Part shown: positions 1-6,235 of the stretch, piece after piece
Numbering within the stretch: position 1 is the first letter of the stretch
Layout of the letters: every line of letters begins with the position of its first letter
NCBI GenBank assembly: GCA_049644265.1
Contig: JBARRO010000058.1
Coordinates: 1-9,098, forward strand
Direction of reading: 5' to 3'
Length of the DNA: 9,098 nt
Source of the DNA: JBARRO01 sp049644265
GTDB taxonomy: Bacteria; Bacteroidota; Ignavibacteria; UBA10030
Made by a program: the position numbers and the translations under genes
The notes under the pieces: model-generated
The model's database searches: none
The model's input: only the letters and a program-made list of their open reading frames with translations
Told to the model about the DNA's origin: nothing

Positions 1-191
1 CCATCGACATTCTCAAAGAACAGATTCCGATCTCAAAGTCGTACATCAACTATTTTGTCTTGGCCGAATGGAACCTGAAACGAGAACAACTGACTATTTT
101 GTTCGAAGACGACCAACAACCCAAACACCTGAAAACGCTTTCGTTTCCTCTGAACCCAACTGTCAAACAAAAATTAGTCTACTTTCATTAG
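1..191 (+). CDS. C-terminal end of an unrecognised protein (5' truncated by window edge)
   Basis: An open frame enters from the left edge (first full codon at 3) and runs 62 codons to a TAG at 189-191. The encoded tail begins IDILKEQIPISKSYINYF and ends LNPTVKQKLVYFH. It is mixed hydrophobic and charged, reads like ordinary protein, and contains no frame break. No catalytic motif, membrane segment or repeat is visible in this fragment, and I do not recognise the family. The longer ATG-started frame at 68-277 is a shadow of it and runs into repeat DNA. The gene is convergent with the tRNA on the opposite strand, and no strong terminator hairpin follows. The reading frame is likely real, but the function cannot be stated from 62 residues. 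Confidence 0.62.
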   Translation, partial: IDILKEQIPISKSYINYFVLAEWNLKREQLTILFEDDQQPKHLKTLSFPLNPTVKQKLVYFH

Positions 192-278
192 GCACTCAAC
201 CGCTAATTGCTTACTGCTCAATGCTCATAATACCCCGGTCGCTTTTTCAATCTACAATCTACCATCTACAATCTTAAA
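192..278. repeat. Degenerate 7-bp tandem repeats in the spacer between the partial CDS and the tRNA
   Basis: Two short heptad tracts are visible. The first (202-229) reads GCTAATT, GCTTACT, GCTCAAT, GCTCATA. The second (251-278) reads TCTACAA, TCTACCA, TCTACAA, TCTTAAA. The 7-bp register is kept although individual units differ. The second motif returns at 3377-3414. No gene is supported here, because 7 is not a multiple of 3 and the tract stays open in several frames by composition. Confidence 0.7.
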
Positions 279-285
279 TGTTAAG

Positions 286-357
<72 letters not shown>

Positions 358-378
358 AGATACCATGTGAAACTGCGA

Positions 379-407
379 AGATGAAAAAAGAAAGCTGAAG
401 ACGTCAA
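379..407 (-). promoter_or_regulatory. Candidate promoter of the tRNA-Gly gene
   Basis: On the minus strand a good -35 (TTGACG, 402-407) is followed after 17 bp by a poor -10-like TCATCT (379-384). This would start transcription about 15 nt before the mature tRNA, a sensible leader length. The same -35 recurs in the two upstream units: TTGACG at 518-523 with spacer 18, and TTGACA at 633-638 with spacer 17. The weak -10 lies inside a heptad tract, so this remains a guess. Confidence 0.27.
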
Positions 408-472
408 ATCCCGAGACGCTGGCATTTTTACCCGCCAAGCTTTTTGGCGGGCTACCACTGAATTACGCCCGC
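401..472 (-). pseudogene. Degenerate tRNA-Gly copy, interrupted in the D arm
   Basis: On the minus strand this copy keeps the first 21 nt of the tRNA exactly (acceptor 5' strand, positions 8-9, D stem 5' strand and D loop, 452-472). A 21-bp palindrome then interrupts it (431-451). After TAAA the copy resumes with AATGCCAGC. The anticodon arm is replaced by an unrelated stretch that cannot pair with CCAGC, and GACGTC reappears at the variable-loop position (401-405). The T arm and the acceptor 3' strand are missing. It cannot form a tRNA. Its sequence merges directly into the upstream flank of the intact gene. Confidence 0.8.
431..451. repeat. 21-bp palindrome inside tRNA-derived unit 2
   Basis: Perfect 8-bp arms CCCGCCAA and TTGGCGGG surround a 5-nt GCTTT loop. 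It sits after the D loop of the tRNA-like sequence, at a point where the intact tRNA gene has no such DNA. It resembles REP/MITE-type short palindromes, but no target duplication is certain (TAG on one side, TAAA on the other, read on the minus strand). Confidence 0.85.
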
Positions 473-516
473 AAATACAATGTGAAACTGCGAAGATGAA
501 AAAAGGAAAACTCAAG

Positions 517-588
517 ACGTCAAATCCCGAGACGCTGGCATTTTTACCCGCCAAGCTTTTTGGCGGGCTGCCACTGAATTACGCCCGG
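517..588 (-). pseudogene. Second degenerate tRNA-Gly copy with the same interruption
   Basis: This copy has the same architecture as the neighbouring one: tRNA 5' half (568-588), 21-bp palindrome (547-567), TAAA, AATGCCAGC, a non-pairing stretch, then GACGTC. It has drifted further. The first acceptor base is changed (CCGGGCG instead of GCGGGCG) and one D-loop base differs. Its T arm is also absent. It shares both the insertion site and the palindrome sequence with the other copy. The insertion therefore preceded the duplication that made the two copies, or one was converted by the other. Confidence 0.78.
547..567. repeat. 21-bp palindrome inside tRNA-derived unit 3
   Basis: This is identical in all 21 bases to the palindrome at 431-451 and sits at the same position in its unit. 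A shorter related inverted repeat, CCCGCCAAAATTTGGC, lies at 654-669 and may be a decayed relative. Confidence 0.85.
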
Positions 589-673
589 AAATTAACTGTG
601 AAACTGTGAAGATGAAAAATGGAAAATCCGGATGTCAAGTCAGAGAATTCTTCCCCGCCAAAATTTGGCTATA

Positions 674-700
674 TTGAATGCAAAGCAGGATCAATATAGA
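674..700 (+). promoter_or_regulatory. Weak candidate promoter for the secreted protease gene
   Basis: TTGAAT (674-679) and TATAGA (695-700) are separated by 15 bp, which is shorter than optimal. They lie about 50 bp before the preferred start at 749. No better sigma70-like pair is visible between the tRNA-derived repeats and the gene. Confidence 0.2.
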
Positions 701-738
701 GAAATCATTCCAATGCTTCAAGAACGGCTGCGCACAGC

Positions 739-743
739 AAGGA
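739..743 (+). promoter_or_regulatory. Ribosome binding site deciding the protease start
   Basis: AAGGA lies 5 bp before the ATG at 749. The earlier in-frame ATG codons at 632 and 713 have no comparable Shine-Dalgarno sequence. This supports 749 as the start, which also places a signal peptide at the very N-terminus. Confidence 0.6.
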
Positions 744-748
744 AGCGC

Positions 749-1867
749 ATGAGATTTCAGACAAGTATGACGGTCGAAGCGGTTGGATTGGTGTTTCTCG
801 CAAGCTCCTTGATGGCCCAGCTGAATTCGGGTTTCAGCATTACTCTTCGCGTGGATTACGCCTCCGCGGAAGCAACGCTGGACTTCTTTGACCGCAAGAC
901 ATTCAATGCCACGCGGGTTGCCGAGCAACGGGGAAATCAACTTGCAGCTGCAACGAGCCTTTTTCTGGCCCGGGAGGAGCGCCCGTCGGATGATTTTGCT
1001 TCACAGCTCGAGCTTTTCCGCGATCACGCCGGCACAAAGGACCTCTACGGTCTGACACGCCTTCGCAACGCTCTTCCACGCGTCCAGGCTCTACTCAAAG
1101 AAACCAAACGGCGTCAACTGGAACGACGGGTGGTGGCAACCCTCGAATCGTATTTTCCTGCCAATGCTCAGATCAATCTTGAGATACCTGTGTTCGTGGT
1201 CGTTTTGGGCAACGAGCGTGCAGCCGCGTTCGTTCGTCATGTTGTGTGGAACAACAACGTGCCGATATTTGTCGGGCCGCAACAGGGAGAAGCCGTGATT
1301 GTTCTGAACCTTGCACGGACAGCCGAATCCGGCGGACACCTTGAGAACCAATTCATTGAAACGCTTGCAACCCTCGCACACGAAACATTTCATGCGGTGT
1401 TTGCAGCGTATCGTTTGCGCTCCACCCAACCCGCCAATGAGTCCGCCGCCCATGCACTCGCCGATGTGGTTCAAAACGAGGGAATCGCATACTACATCTC
1501 TCTTCAGCTGCACATCGGAGGAGAGTCGCCGGGCGACGAATGGTATCGGGCAACAAGACGGGCCGTCGAGAATCTCGAGAAATCTCTTGCAGAACTTCAG
1601 TCGCCTTCCACGACTCCCCGCCGCGCCCAGGAATTGTTGATGAACTCGAACCTTTCCGGCTCGTTCGAGGGAAACTACGGGGCGACAGCCGGTCTCCGCA
1701 TGGCGTTTGAAATAGACCGAAGGCTTGGCCGCACCGCTCTCACGCAAACCGTCGGAGCCGGCTGGCGGAGCTTCTTCGAAATCTATCGTCAGTTGTCCAA
1801 TCAAGCCGGCGATCTGCCGAGGTTTTCCGATCAAGTGTTGGAGGAATTGCTCAACTCAAAAAAATAG
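749..1867 (+). CDS. Putative secreted zinc metalloprotease, DUF5700-like
   Basis: The product has 372 residues from the chosen ATG. The N-terminus looks like a signal peptide: R2, a hydrophobic core VGLVFLASSLMA (12-23), and likely cleavage after A23 before Gln, so export to periplasm or surface is expected. The catalytic signature is HETFH (211-215), an HExxH zinc site. It is followed by NEGIAYYI (243-250), whose E244, 29 residues after the second His, is a good third zinc ligand, as in gluzincin-like proteases. A later block (310-346: GATAGLRMAFEIDRRLG... then FFEIY) matches my memory of DUF5700 putative Zn-dependent proteases. An in-frame extension back to 632 exists but would bury the signal peptide and overlaps tRNA-derived repeats. 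The substrate is unknown. The gene stands alone between the repeats and a terminator. The metalloprotease call is fairly secure; the family name is less so. Confidence 0.82.
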   Translation: MRFQTSMTVEAVGLVFLASSLMAQLNSGFSITLRVDYASAEATLDFFDRKTFNATRVAEQRGNQLAAATSLFLAREERPSDDFASQLELFRDHAGTKDLYGLTRLRNALPRVQALLKETKRRQLERRVVATLESYFPANAQINLEIPVFVVVLGNERAAAFVRHVVWNNNVPIFVGPQQGEAVIVLNLARTAESGGHLENQFIETLATLAHETFHAVFAAYRLRSTQPANESAAHALADVVQNEGIAYYISLQLHIGGESPGDEWYRATRRAVENLEKSLAELQSPSTTPRRAQELLMNSNLSGSFEGNYGATAGLRMAFEIDRRLGRTALTQTVGAGWRSFFEIYRQLSNQAGDLPRFSDQVLEELLNSKK

Positions 1868-1870
1868 GGC

Positions 1871-1915
1871 GGAAAACTCGCTCTGTTGGTGTTCCCAACT
1901 TCGAGAGAGTTTTCC
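1871..1915 (+). terminator. Compound hairpin terminator after the protease gene
   Basis: Outer arms GGAAAACTC (1871-1879) and GAGTTTTCC (1907-1915) pair over 9 bp. After one mismatch, CTC/GAG adds 3 bp. An inner stem GTTGG/CCAAC (1885-1889 and 1895-1899) closes on a TGTTC loop. The hairpin starts 3 bp after the stop codon. The downstream tract CCGTTGTTT is only moderately T-rich, so termination may be partial. The A-rich 5' arm and T-rich 3' arm suit either orientation. Confidence 0.6.
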
Positions 1916-2036
1916 CCGTTGTTTGCAGAAATGAAAGCCTGCACTTCACCATAGACCTGCAAATGTGGTTTTTGCCCCTGGAATCTTGTGGTACAGCAAT
2001 TGATTGACGTCTGAGGATTTCCTTATCCAGAATGCC

Positions 2037-2732
2037 ATGAATTCCAATTCAAGAATAGCAAAGTTGCTTGACGCGGTCCTCGCTATGAAGGCGGGGTTAT
2101 TTAACGTCTCAATTCCTGTCGACGGTGAGGACGAGGTCGCGAGGCTCGCCAGGGCAATCAACGACCTCGGCAAGACGCTTGAGGGGAAGTTTGAAGAAAT
2201 CCGTAAGATTCATGCCATCACCGCGGACATCCACGCGGGCCTTGTCCTCGATGAAATCCTCGACCATGTCTTCGACACATTCCGGACGGTTATTCCATAC
2301 AACCGGATCGGCTGTTCTCTCCTCGAGGAGAATGGAACTGTGGTGCGTGCCCGCTGGGCCCGCTCCGATGTTCCCGTCATGGGAATTGAGAAGGGTTATT
2401 CAGCCCCTTTGCGCGGCAGCAGTCTCCAGCAGATCATCGAATCCCGCAAGCCGCGTGTTTTGAACAACCTTCTCGATTATCTTCGGGAGCATCCAAAATC
2501 CGATTCCACGTGGAGGATCGTCAAAGAGGGAATGCGCTCAAGCCTTACGTGTCCGCTTCTCCATTCAGGCAAACCGATCGGGTTCCTGTTCTTTTCGAGC
2601 CTGAAGCCCAATACCTACAAGCAGGTTCACACGGAGACATTTCTTCAGATCTCCACACTCTTGTCGAGCATCGTCGAGAAGGGAACGGTGGGAGCAAACA
2701 CCGGCAACACGATGCAGACTCCGTTTCTCTGA
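2037..2732 (+). CDS. HAMP-like/GAF-domain sensory protein without output domain
   Basis: The product is 231 residues from the ATG at 2037. Residues 6-50 resemble a HAMP-type signalling helix pair (LLDAVLAMKAGLFNVSIPVD, then DEVARLARAINDLGKTLEGK), with no membrane segment before it, so the protein is probably cytosolic. Residues 65-215 look like a GAF domain (IPYNRIGCSLLEENG; GSSLQQIIESRKPRVLNN; RSSLTCPLL followed by GKPIGFLFFSS), a fold that binds small ligands or mediates dimerisation. No kinase, cyclase, phosphatase or DNA-binding domain follows, so any output must come through a partner. An in-frame TTG at 2004 would add 11 residues. Neither start has a good ribosome site, and an in-frame stop at 2001 limits any further extension. 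The gene ends tail-to-tail, 3 bp from the stop of the dCMP deaminase gene. The domain call is fairly sure; the role is unknown. Confidence 0.8.
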   Translation: MNSNSRIAKLLDAVLAMKAGLFNVSIPVDGEDEVARLARAINDLGKTLEGKFEEIRKIHAITADIHAGLVLDEILDHVFDTFRTVIPYNRIGCSLLEENGTVVRARWARSDVPVMGIEKGYSAPLRGSSLQQIIESRKPRVLNNLLDYLREHPKSDSTWRIVKEGMRSSLTCPLLHSGKPIGFLFFSSLKPNTYKQVHTETFLQISTLLSSIVEKGTVGANTGNTMQTPFL

Positions 2733-2735
2733 CAG

Positions 2736-3176
2736 TCACCGCGTTTTTTCCTTTCCCATGTAGATCAGCTTTACCCCCGCCTGCTTCGCATAGCCGTTGA
2801 TCCGCTCGTCGCGATAGAATTCCTTGTAGTAGACCGCCTTGATTCCGCAGTTTGCCACGAGCTTGAAGCATGTCAGGCACGGTGATGCGGTGACGTAGAT
2901 TTCCGCTTCGTCGATCCGCACGCCGTTCTTTGCGGCCTGCGTAATGGCGTTCGCTTCGGCATGGACCGTGCGGACACAATGTCCGTTTTCCATATCGTGT
3001 CCCACATCGTCGCAGTGTGGCGCCCCGCGCAGACTGCCGTTGTATCCGGAGGAAAGAATCGTCTTGTCCCGCACAATCAAAGCGCCAATGTGCTTTCTGT
3101 CGCAGGTGCTCCGTGTCGCCACCTGCTCTGCGATGTTCATGAAGTACTCGTGCCAGGATGTTCGTGTTTCGGCCAT
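2736..3176 (-). CDS. Deoxycytidylate (dCMP) deaminase family protein
   Basis: This 146-residue cytosolic enzyme is predicted to deaminate dCMP to dUMP, feeding thymidylate synthesis. The zinc-dependent cytidine/deoxycytidylate deaminase signature is complete. HAE is at 72-74 (H72 zinc ligand, E74 proton shuttle) and PCLTC at 99-103 (C100, C103). The N-terminal STCDRKHIGALIVRD (23-37) and GYNGSLRGAPHC (44-55) are typical of the dCMP deaminase/ComEB group rather than cytidine deaminase. The ATG at 3176 is chosen because homologous sequence begins right there (MAETRTSWHEYF). The frame continues 50 codons upstream, but that extension is translated heptad-repeat DNA. No clear Shine-Dalgarno is visible. 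It follows addB on the same strand after a 245-bp spacer, so co-transcription is uncertain. A ComEB-type competence role cannot be excluded from the sequence alone. Confidence 0.93.
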   Translation of the reverse strand: MAETRTSWHEYFMNIAEQVATRSTCDRKHIGALIVRDKTILSSGYNGSLRGAPHCDDVGHDMENGHCVRTVHAEANAITQAAKNGVRIDEAEIYVTASPCLTCFKLVANCGIKAVYYKEFYRDERINGYAKQAGVKLIYMGKEKTR

Positions 3177-3183
3177 AGGACTA

Positions 3184-3317
3184 ATGAGTGGTGAGTAGTG
3201 AGTGGTTAATTGATGAGTAGTGAAAGGTGAAAGGTGAAAGGTGAAAGATGAAGGGTAAACAGTAAACCGTGAACCGTGAACAGTAAATAGTGAAAAGCAA
3301 AAAGTGAAAAGTGAGAA
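3184..3317 (+). repeat. Degenerate heptanucleotide tandem array, consensus GTGAAAN
   Basis: From 3220 to 3317 fourteen consecutive 7-bp units keep exact register. They are GTGAAAG four times, then ATGAAGG, GTAAACA, GTAAACC, GTGAACC, GTGAACA, GTAAATA, GTGAAAA, GCAAAAA, GTGAAAA and GTGAGAA. Looser units (ATGAGTG, GTGAGTA, GTGAGTG, GTTAATT) precede them from 3184, with one 8-bp unit at 3212-3219. The array lies just upstream of the deaminase start codon and would form its mRNA leader. It stays open on the minus strand and creates a false N-terminal extension of that protein. Confidence 0.9.
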
Positions 3318-3323
3318 GAAAAC

Positions 3324-3359
3324 CAAACTTATCTACCACCTATCACCCAACACCTTCAA
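3324..3359 (-). promoter_or_regulatory. Candidate promoter for the dCMP deaminase gene
   Basis: On the minus strand TTGAAG (3354-3359) and TAGATA (3330-3335) are 18 bp apart. Overlapping the latter is TAAGTTTG (3324-3331), which fits the Bacteroidota -7 consensus TAnnTTTG, although no well-spaced -33 TTTG accompanies it. It sits in the only non-repetitive part of the spacer. If used, it would give a leader of about 145 nt made of heptads. Confidence 0.27.
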
Positions 3360-3416
3360 CTTTCAACTTCTCCAAATCTACAATCGACAATCTACAATAA
3401 TCTACAATCGACAATT
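3333..3416 (-). repeat. Second heptad array in opposite orientation between addB and the deaminase gene
   Basis: On the + strand, 3333-3374 reads CTACCAC, CTATCAC, CCAACAC, CTTCAAC, TTTCAAC, TTCTCCA. After 2 bp, 3377-3414 reads TCTACAA, TCGACAA, TCTACAA, (TAA), TCTACAA, TCGACAA. On the minus strand these become GT-initial heptads (GTTGAAA, GTTGAAG, GTGATAG, GTAGATT). They run opposite to the array at 3184-3317, leaving a short unique centre around 3318-3332. Together the two arrays fill almost all of the 245-bp spacer, and I see no gene in it. Confidence 0.8.
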
Positions 3417-3421
3417 GCCCC

Positions 3422-6235
3422 TCAACTTCCCCACCCCCTCTCCCTCGTCCACTGCGTTCCGCAAATAACCTTGTACGGACACCGGGGACACTGCTCTTCT
3501 TTGTCGTCCGTGGGTTCGAACGAAACACCCCCATCCTCTATCTCCTCCACCAGATTGAGGATTACTTTCTCCAGGATTACATTTGACTCGGCAACGTCAT
3601 CTCTTCCCAAACCACTTTCGAGCCTCGCGTCGAGGTAGTTTTTTCCCAGTGCCACGTAGGCCGGTTCAATTTCTGCCGAAGAGACCCCGCTCTGTTGCGC
3701 ATACAACATGGCGTACATAGGGAGTTGCAAAGAACCGATCGATTCACTCCATGTGCCGCGATCTTCAATATTGAACTTTGACCATTGGACTTTGTACGGT
3801 GCATCGTCGTGACGAATTTTGTAGTCCAGAACAATGACCTTCGAGCCCCGACGCTCAATCCTGTCGATTCGTCCGGTGAAATGACGCCCATTCCGGTTCA
3901 TCGATATTTCCTGCTCAACGTTCAGCAGGTGAACCTCCTGTTTCTCAAGCAGGGGAAGTTGATAATTCTTCAGGAACTCCAGCAGTTTGGCGCGAACCTG
4001 GCGCTCCACGAGATACACCGAGCCAGTGAGCTTCTGTCCATATTCCTCTTCAAACACGAACCGCACCGCCTTTTCCATTGCTCCCGGGTCAATGAGCTCC
4101 TTCGTAAGCTGTCTTCCGACAAGCGGTTCATAAAATCTCCGCAGTGCCTTGTGGACGAGGTTTCCGACATCCAGCTGCCTTGGCTCCCCCACCACTTCTT
4201 CTTTTTCACGCAGGTTGAGGACATACCGATAGTAGAACTGAAGCTGGCATTTGAGATAGGTATCGAGAGACGTCGCGCTGTATTCAAATTCCTTCAGAGC
4301 ATTCATCAGCTCCGGAGATTTCGCAACGGCTGCCGGGTCTTTGTTCACCAGGTGGATGTTGTAGTGCACGCGGCGGACAGGATTTTTCGCTTCCGGGTTT
4401 CTCTTCTCCTGCTCCCACAACATGCGTTCGAGGAACCGGCTCTTTTCCTTCTCACCACTTTCTGTGAAGAAGAAATGAACTTCCTTCGCTCCCCCCATCA
4501 GCAGATGGAGGTAGTACTCGATGAGTTTATCCCGGTCGCGATACGTTTCGATGCCCAGCTGTTCTCTCAGGCCCTGCGGGATAAGCGCATCCACCCCTTT
4601 TGCGCCAGGAAGAATGTCGTCATTCGCATCCAGCACAAAGACCCGCTCGAACGAGAGATTTCTTGTCTCCAGGAGTCCCAGCACCTGCAGGCCACGAACC
4701 GGTGTTCCCGGAAACGGCACCGTTTCGCCGGCAATGGTGTTTCGGAGGAACGATTCGAAGCTCGCCGGATCACTCAGGGTCTTGGTCCCCGCGAGCGAGT
4801 TTTTGATTGTATCGCACAGCTCAAGGAGTTTTTCTGCGTAGGATCGAAACAGGGGATGAAAGCCCGCGGTGCTGTGGTCCTGAATGAACAGGATGAGTTC
4901 AATGATTTTTTCCGCGAATTCTTTCAGGCTGGAGTGGGTTCCGAATTTTCTCACTGTCTGGTCATGAATCCACCGGACGTGAGCCCGTAGCTCCGGTTCC
5001 GTCACGCCCGGAAGGGATGCCGCTGCGCGCTTGAAGAGTCCCTCGTCGTTTTCAACATCTTCAATCCTGAGCACGCCGCTGTGCTTCCTTCGGGCAAATG
5101 AATCTTCGAGACTGTGGAAGAGGACGCGGGTGACTTCCGACCGATTCTTGAACCTGATGTTTTTTGTGTAGGGATGAAGGACGAGATTCATGTACGCCGG
5201 CGCGGAAACAGCCCCGTCGTGCGCGGACGCAGCAACAGTCAGAAGGTTTGTGAGAAACCCGTACAACGGGGTTCTCGAGAGCGGATACCCGAGCGAAATG
5301 TTGTACTCCTCCTCCGGAAGAAGCGCGAGAACCTGATGGAGAACCGGGAAAAGCGCCTGCGGGGCAGGGAGAACAATCGCGGTATGCTCGTCGAATCGTC
5401 CCTTCTCTTTCAGAAGGTCATTGATTCTTCCCGCGAGGGCCGACACCTGACCCTGTGAATCGGCTGCCTGGTAGAAGAATATCCGGGGGGCGTCTTCTGA
5501 ATCTATGGGGGGTTCGGCCGAAATGTCGAGCTGCTCAAGATGCTGGCGAAGTCCGGGACCCTGTTGGAACAGCAGCGTCGTTTGTTCGCGGCCGGCCAGG
5601 GATTTGAGGATTGTGCGCTCGACTTTGGTAAGCGCGTAAAAACCGGCGAACAGGATCTGTTTGTATTCGGAAAGATCAATCGAATCGATCTTCTCTGCGA
5701 TGGCCTTCATCCGGGTCGCACGCGTGCTGAAGCCGCGCGATTCGACCATCCGATAAAACTCGCGGTAATACCGGACGAGCGTGTGAAGCCGTTGGAACGT
5801 GAGGCCTCCGACTTTTTCGCTGAGATCGCGATCCGTGATGCCTGCGAGGAGAAGTCCCTCCATTTCTTCAAACACCCGAAATCCAAGAGGAACGAACGCG
5901 TCGAACTCCTTGAAATGATCGCCTCCAAGTTTTTCCGGCAAGGCGAGATGGATTTCATGCAAGAGGGCAACTGCGTCGAGGGGAGCGAGCAGCGGTTTGT
6001 GCAGTCCCAGCTTCTCCGTAAAGAGTAGTTCCGCGAATCCTTCGTACGCGTGGATTTCCGGCGGGACGAAGGGGGACCCAATCCGGGCAGCGAGGGCCTT
6101 GCGGAGAAAATGAGCCGGACGTTTGCCGGGGAATACAACCAGAGCAGCAGAAAGGTCCGCTGAACCTGCCGAAAGCCGGGAAGCGATTTCCTCGATGATG
6201 TTTTCGGAGGAAGGGAGTATTTCGACCGGGCTCAT
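3422..6235 (-). CDS. addB: AddB-like helicase-nuclease subunit (PD-(D/E)XK nuclease family)
   Basis: This 937-residue protein should be the inactivated-helicase/nuclease partner of AddA in RecBCD-type double-strand-break processing. The N-terminal half is a degenerate superfamily 1 helicase fold. Where a Walker A would be expected there is VVFPGKRPAHFL (33-44), lacking GxGKT, as I recall for Bacteroidota-type AddB. A motif V-like block LLETRNLSFERVFVLDANDD begins near 521. The C-terminal nuclease has H695, D791 (GRIDRIER), LDYK (803-806) and Q837/Y841. Cysteines C663, C916, C919 and C925 match the AddB iron-sulphur staple, with C-x2-C-x5-C after the nuclease core, the spacing known from Bacillus subtilis AddB. 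Its ATG overlaps the addA stop as ATGA, implying translational coupling. Loss of ATPase activity is inferred. Family assignment is secure. Confidence 0.94.
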   Translation of the reverse strand: MSPVEILPSSENIIEEIASRLSAGSADLSAALVVFPGKRPAHFLRKALAARIGSPFVPPEIHAYEGFAELLFTEKLGLHKPLLAPLDAVALLHEIHLALPEKLGGDHFKEFDAFVPLGFRVFEEMEGLLLAGITDRDLSEKVGGLTFQRLHTLVRYYREFYRMVESRGFSTRATRMKAIAEKIDSIDLSEYKQILFAGFYALTKVERTILKSLAGREQTTLLFQQGPGLRQHLEQLDISAEPPIDSEDAPRIFFYQAADSQGQVSALAGRINDLLKEKGRFDEHTAIVLPAPQALFPVLHQVLALLPEEEYNISLGYPLSRTPLYGFLTNLLTVAASAHDGAVSAPAYMNLVLHPYTKNIRFKNRSEVTRVLFHSLEDSFARRKHSGVLRIEDVENDEGLFKRAAASLPGVTEPELRAHVRWIHDQTVRKFGTHSSLKEFAEKIIELILFIQDHSTAGFHPLFRSYAEKLLELCDTIKNSLAGTKTLSDPASFESFLRNTIAGETVPFPGTPVRGLQVLGLLETRNLSFERVFVLDANDDILPGAKGVDALIPQGLREQLGIETYRDRDKLIEYYLHLLMGGAKEVHFFFTESGEKEKSRFLERMLWEQEKRNPEAKNPVRRVHYNIHLVNKDPAAVAKSPELMNALKEFEYSATSLDTYLKCQLQFYYRYVLNLREKEEVVGEPRQLDVGNLVHKALRRFYEPLVGRQLTKELIDPGAMEKAVRFVFEEEYGQKLTGSVYLVERQVRAKLLEFLKNYQLPLLEKQEVHLLNVEQEISMNRNGRHFTGRIDRIERRGSKVIVLDYKIRHDDAPYKVQWSKFNIEDRGTWSESIGSLQLPMYAMLYAQQSGVSSAEIEPAYVALGKNYLDARLESGLGRDDVAESNVILEKVILNLVEEIEDGGVSFEPTDDKEEQCPRCPYKVICGTQWTRERGWGS

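Noticed and set aside
1091..1834. 247-codon minus-strand frame opposite the protease gene
   Set aside because: It is cysteine- and arginine-rich shadow sequence. The + strand frame carries signal peptide, HExxH and the downstream Glu.
3785..4990. 401-codon + strand open frame opposite addB
   Set aside because: It is antisense to the well-supported AddB frame, which includes the C-terminal nuclease and Fe-S cysteines. It has no ribosome site and no domain.
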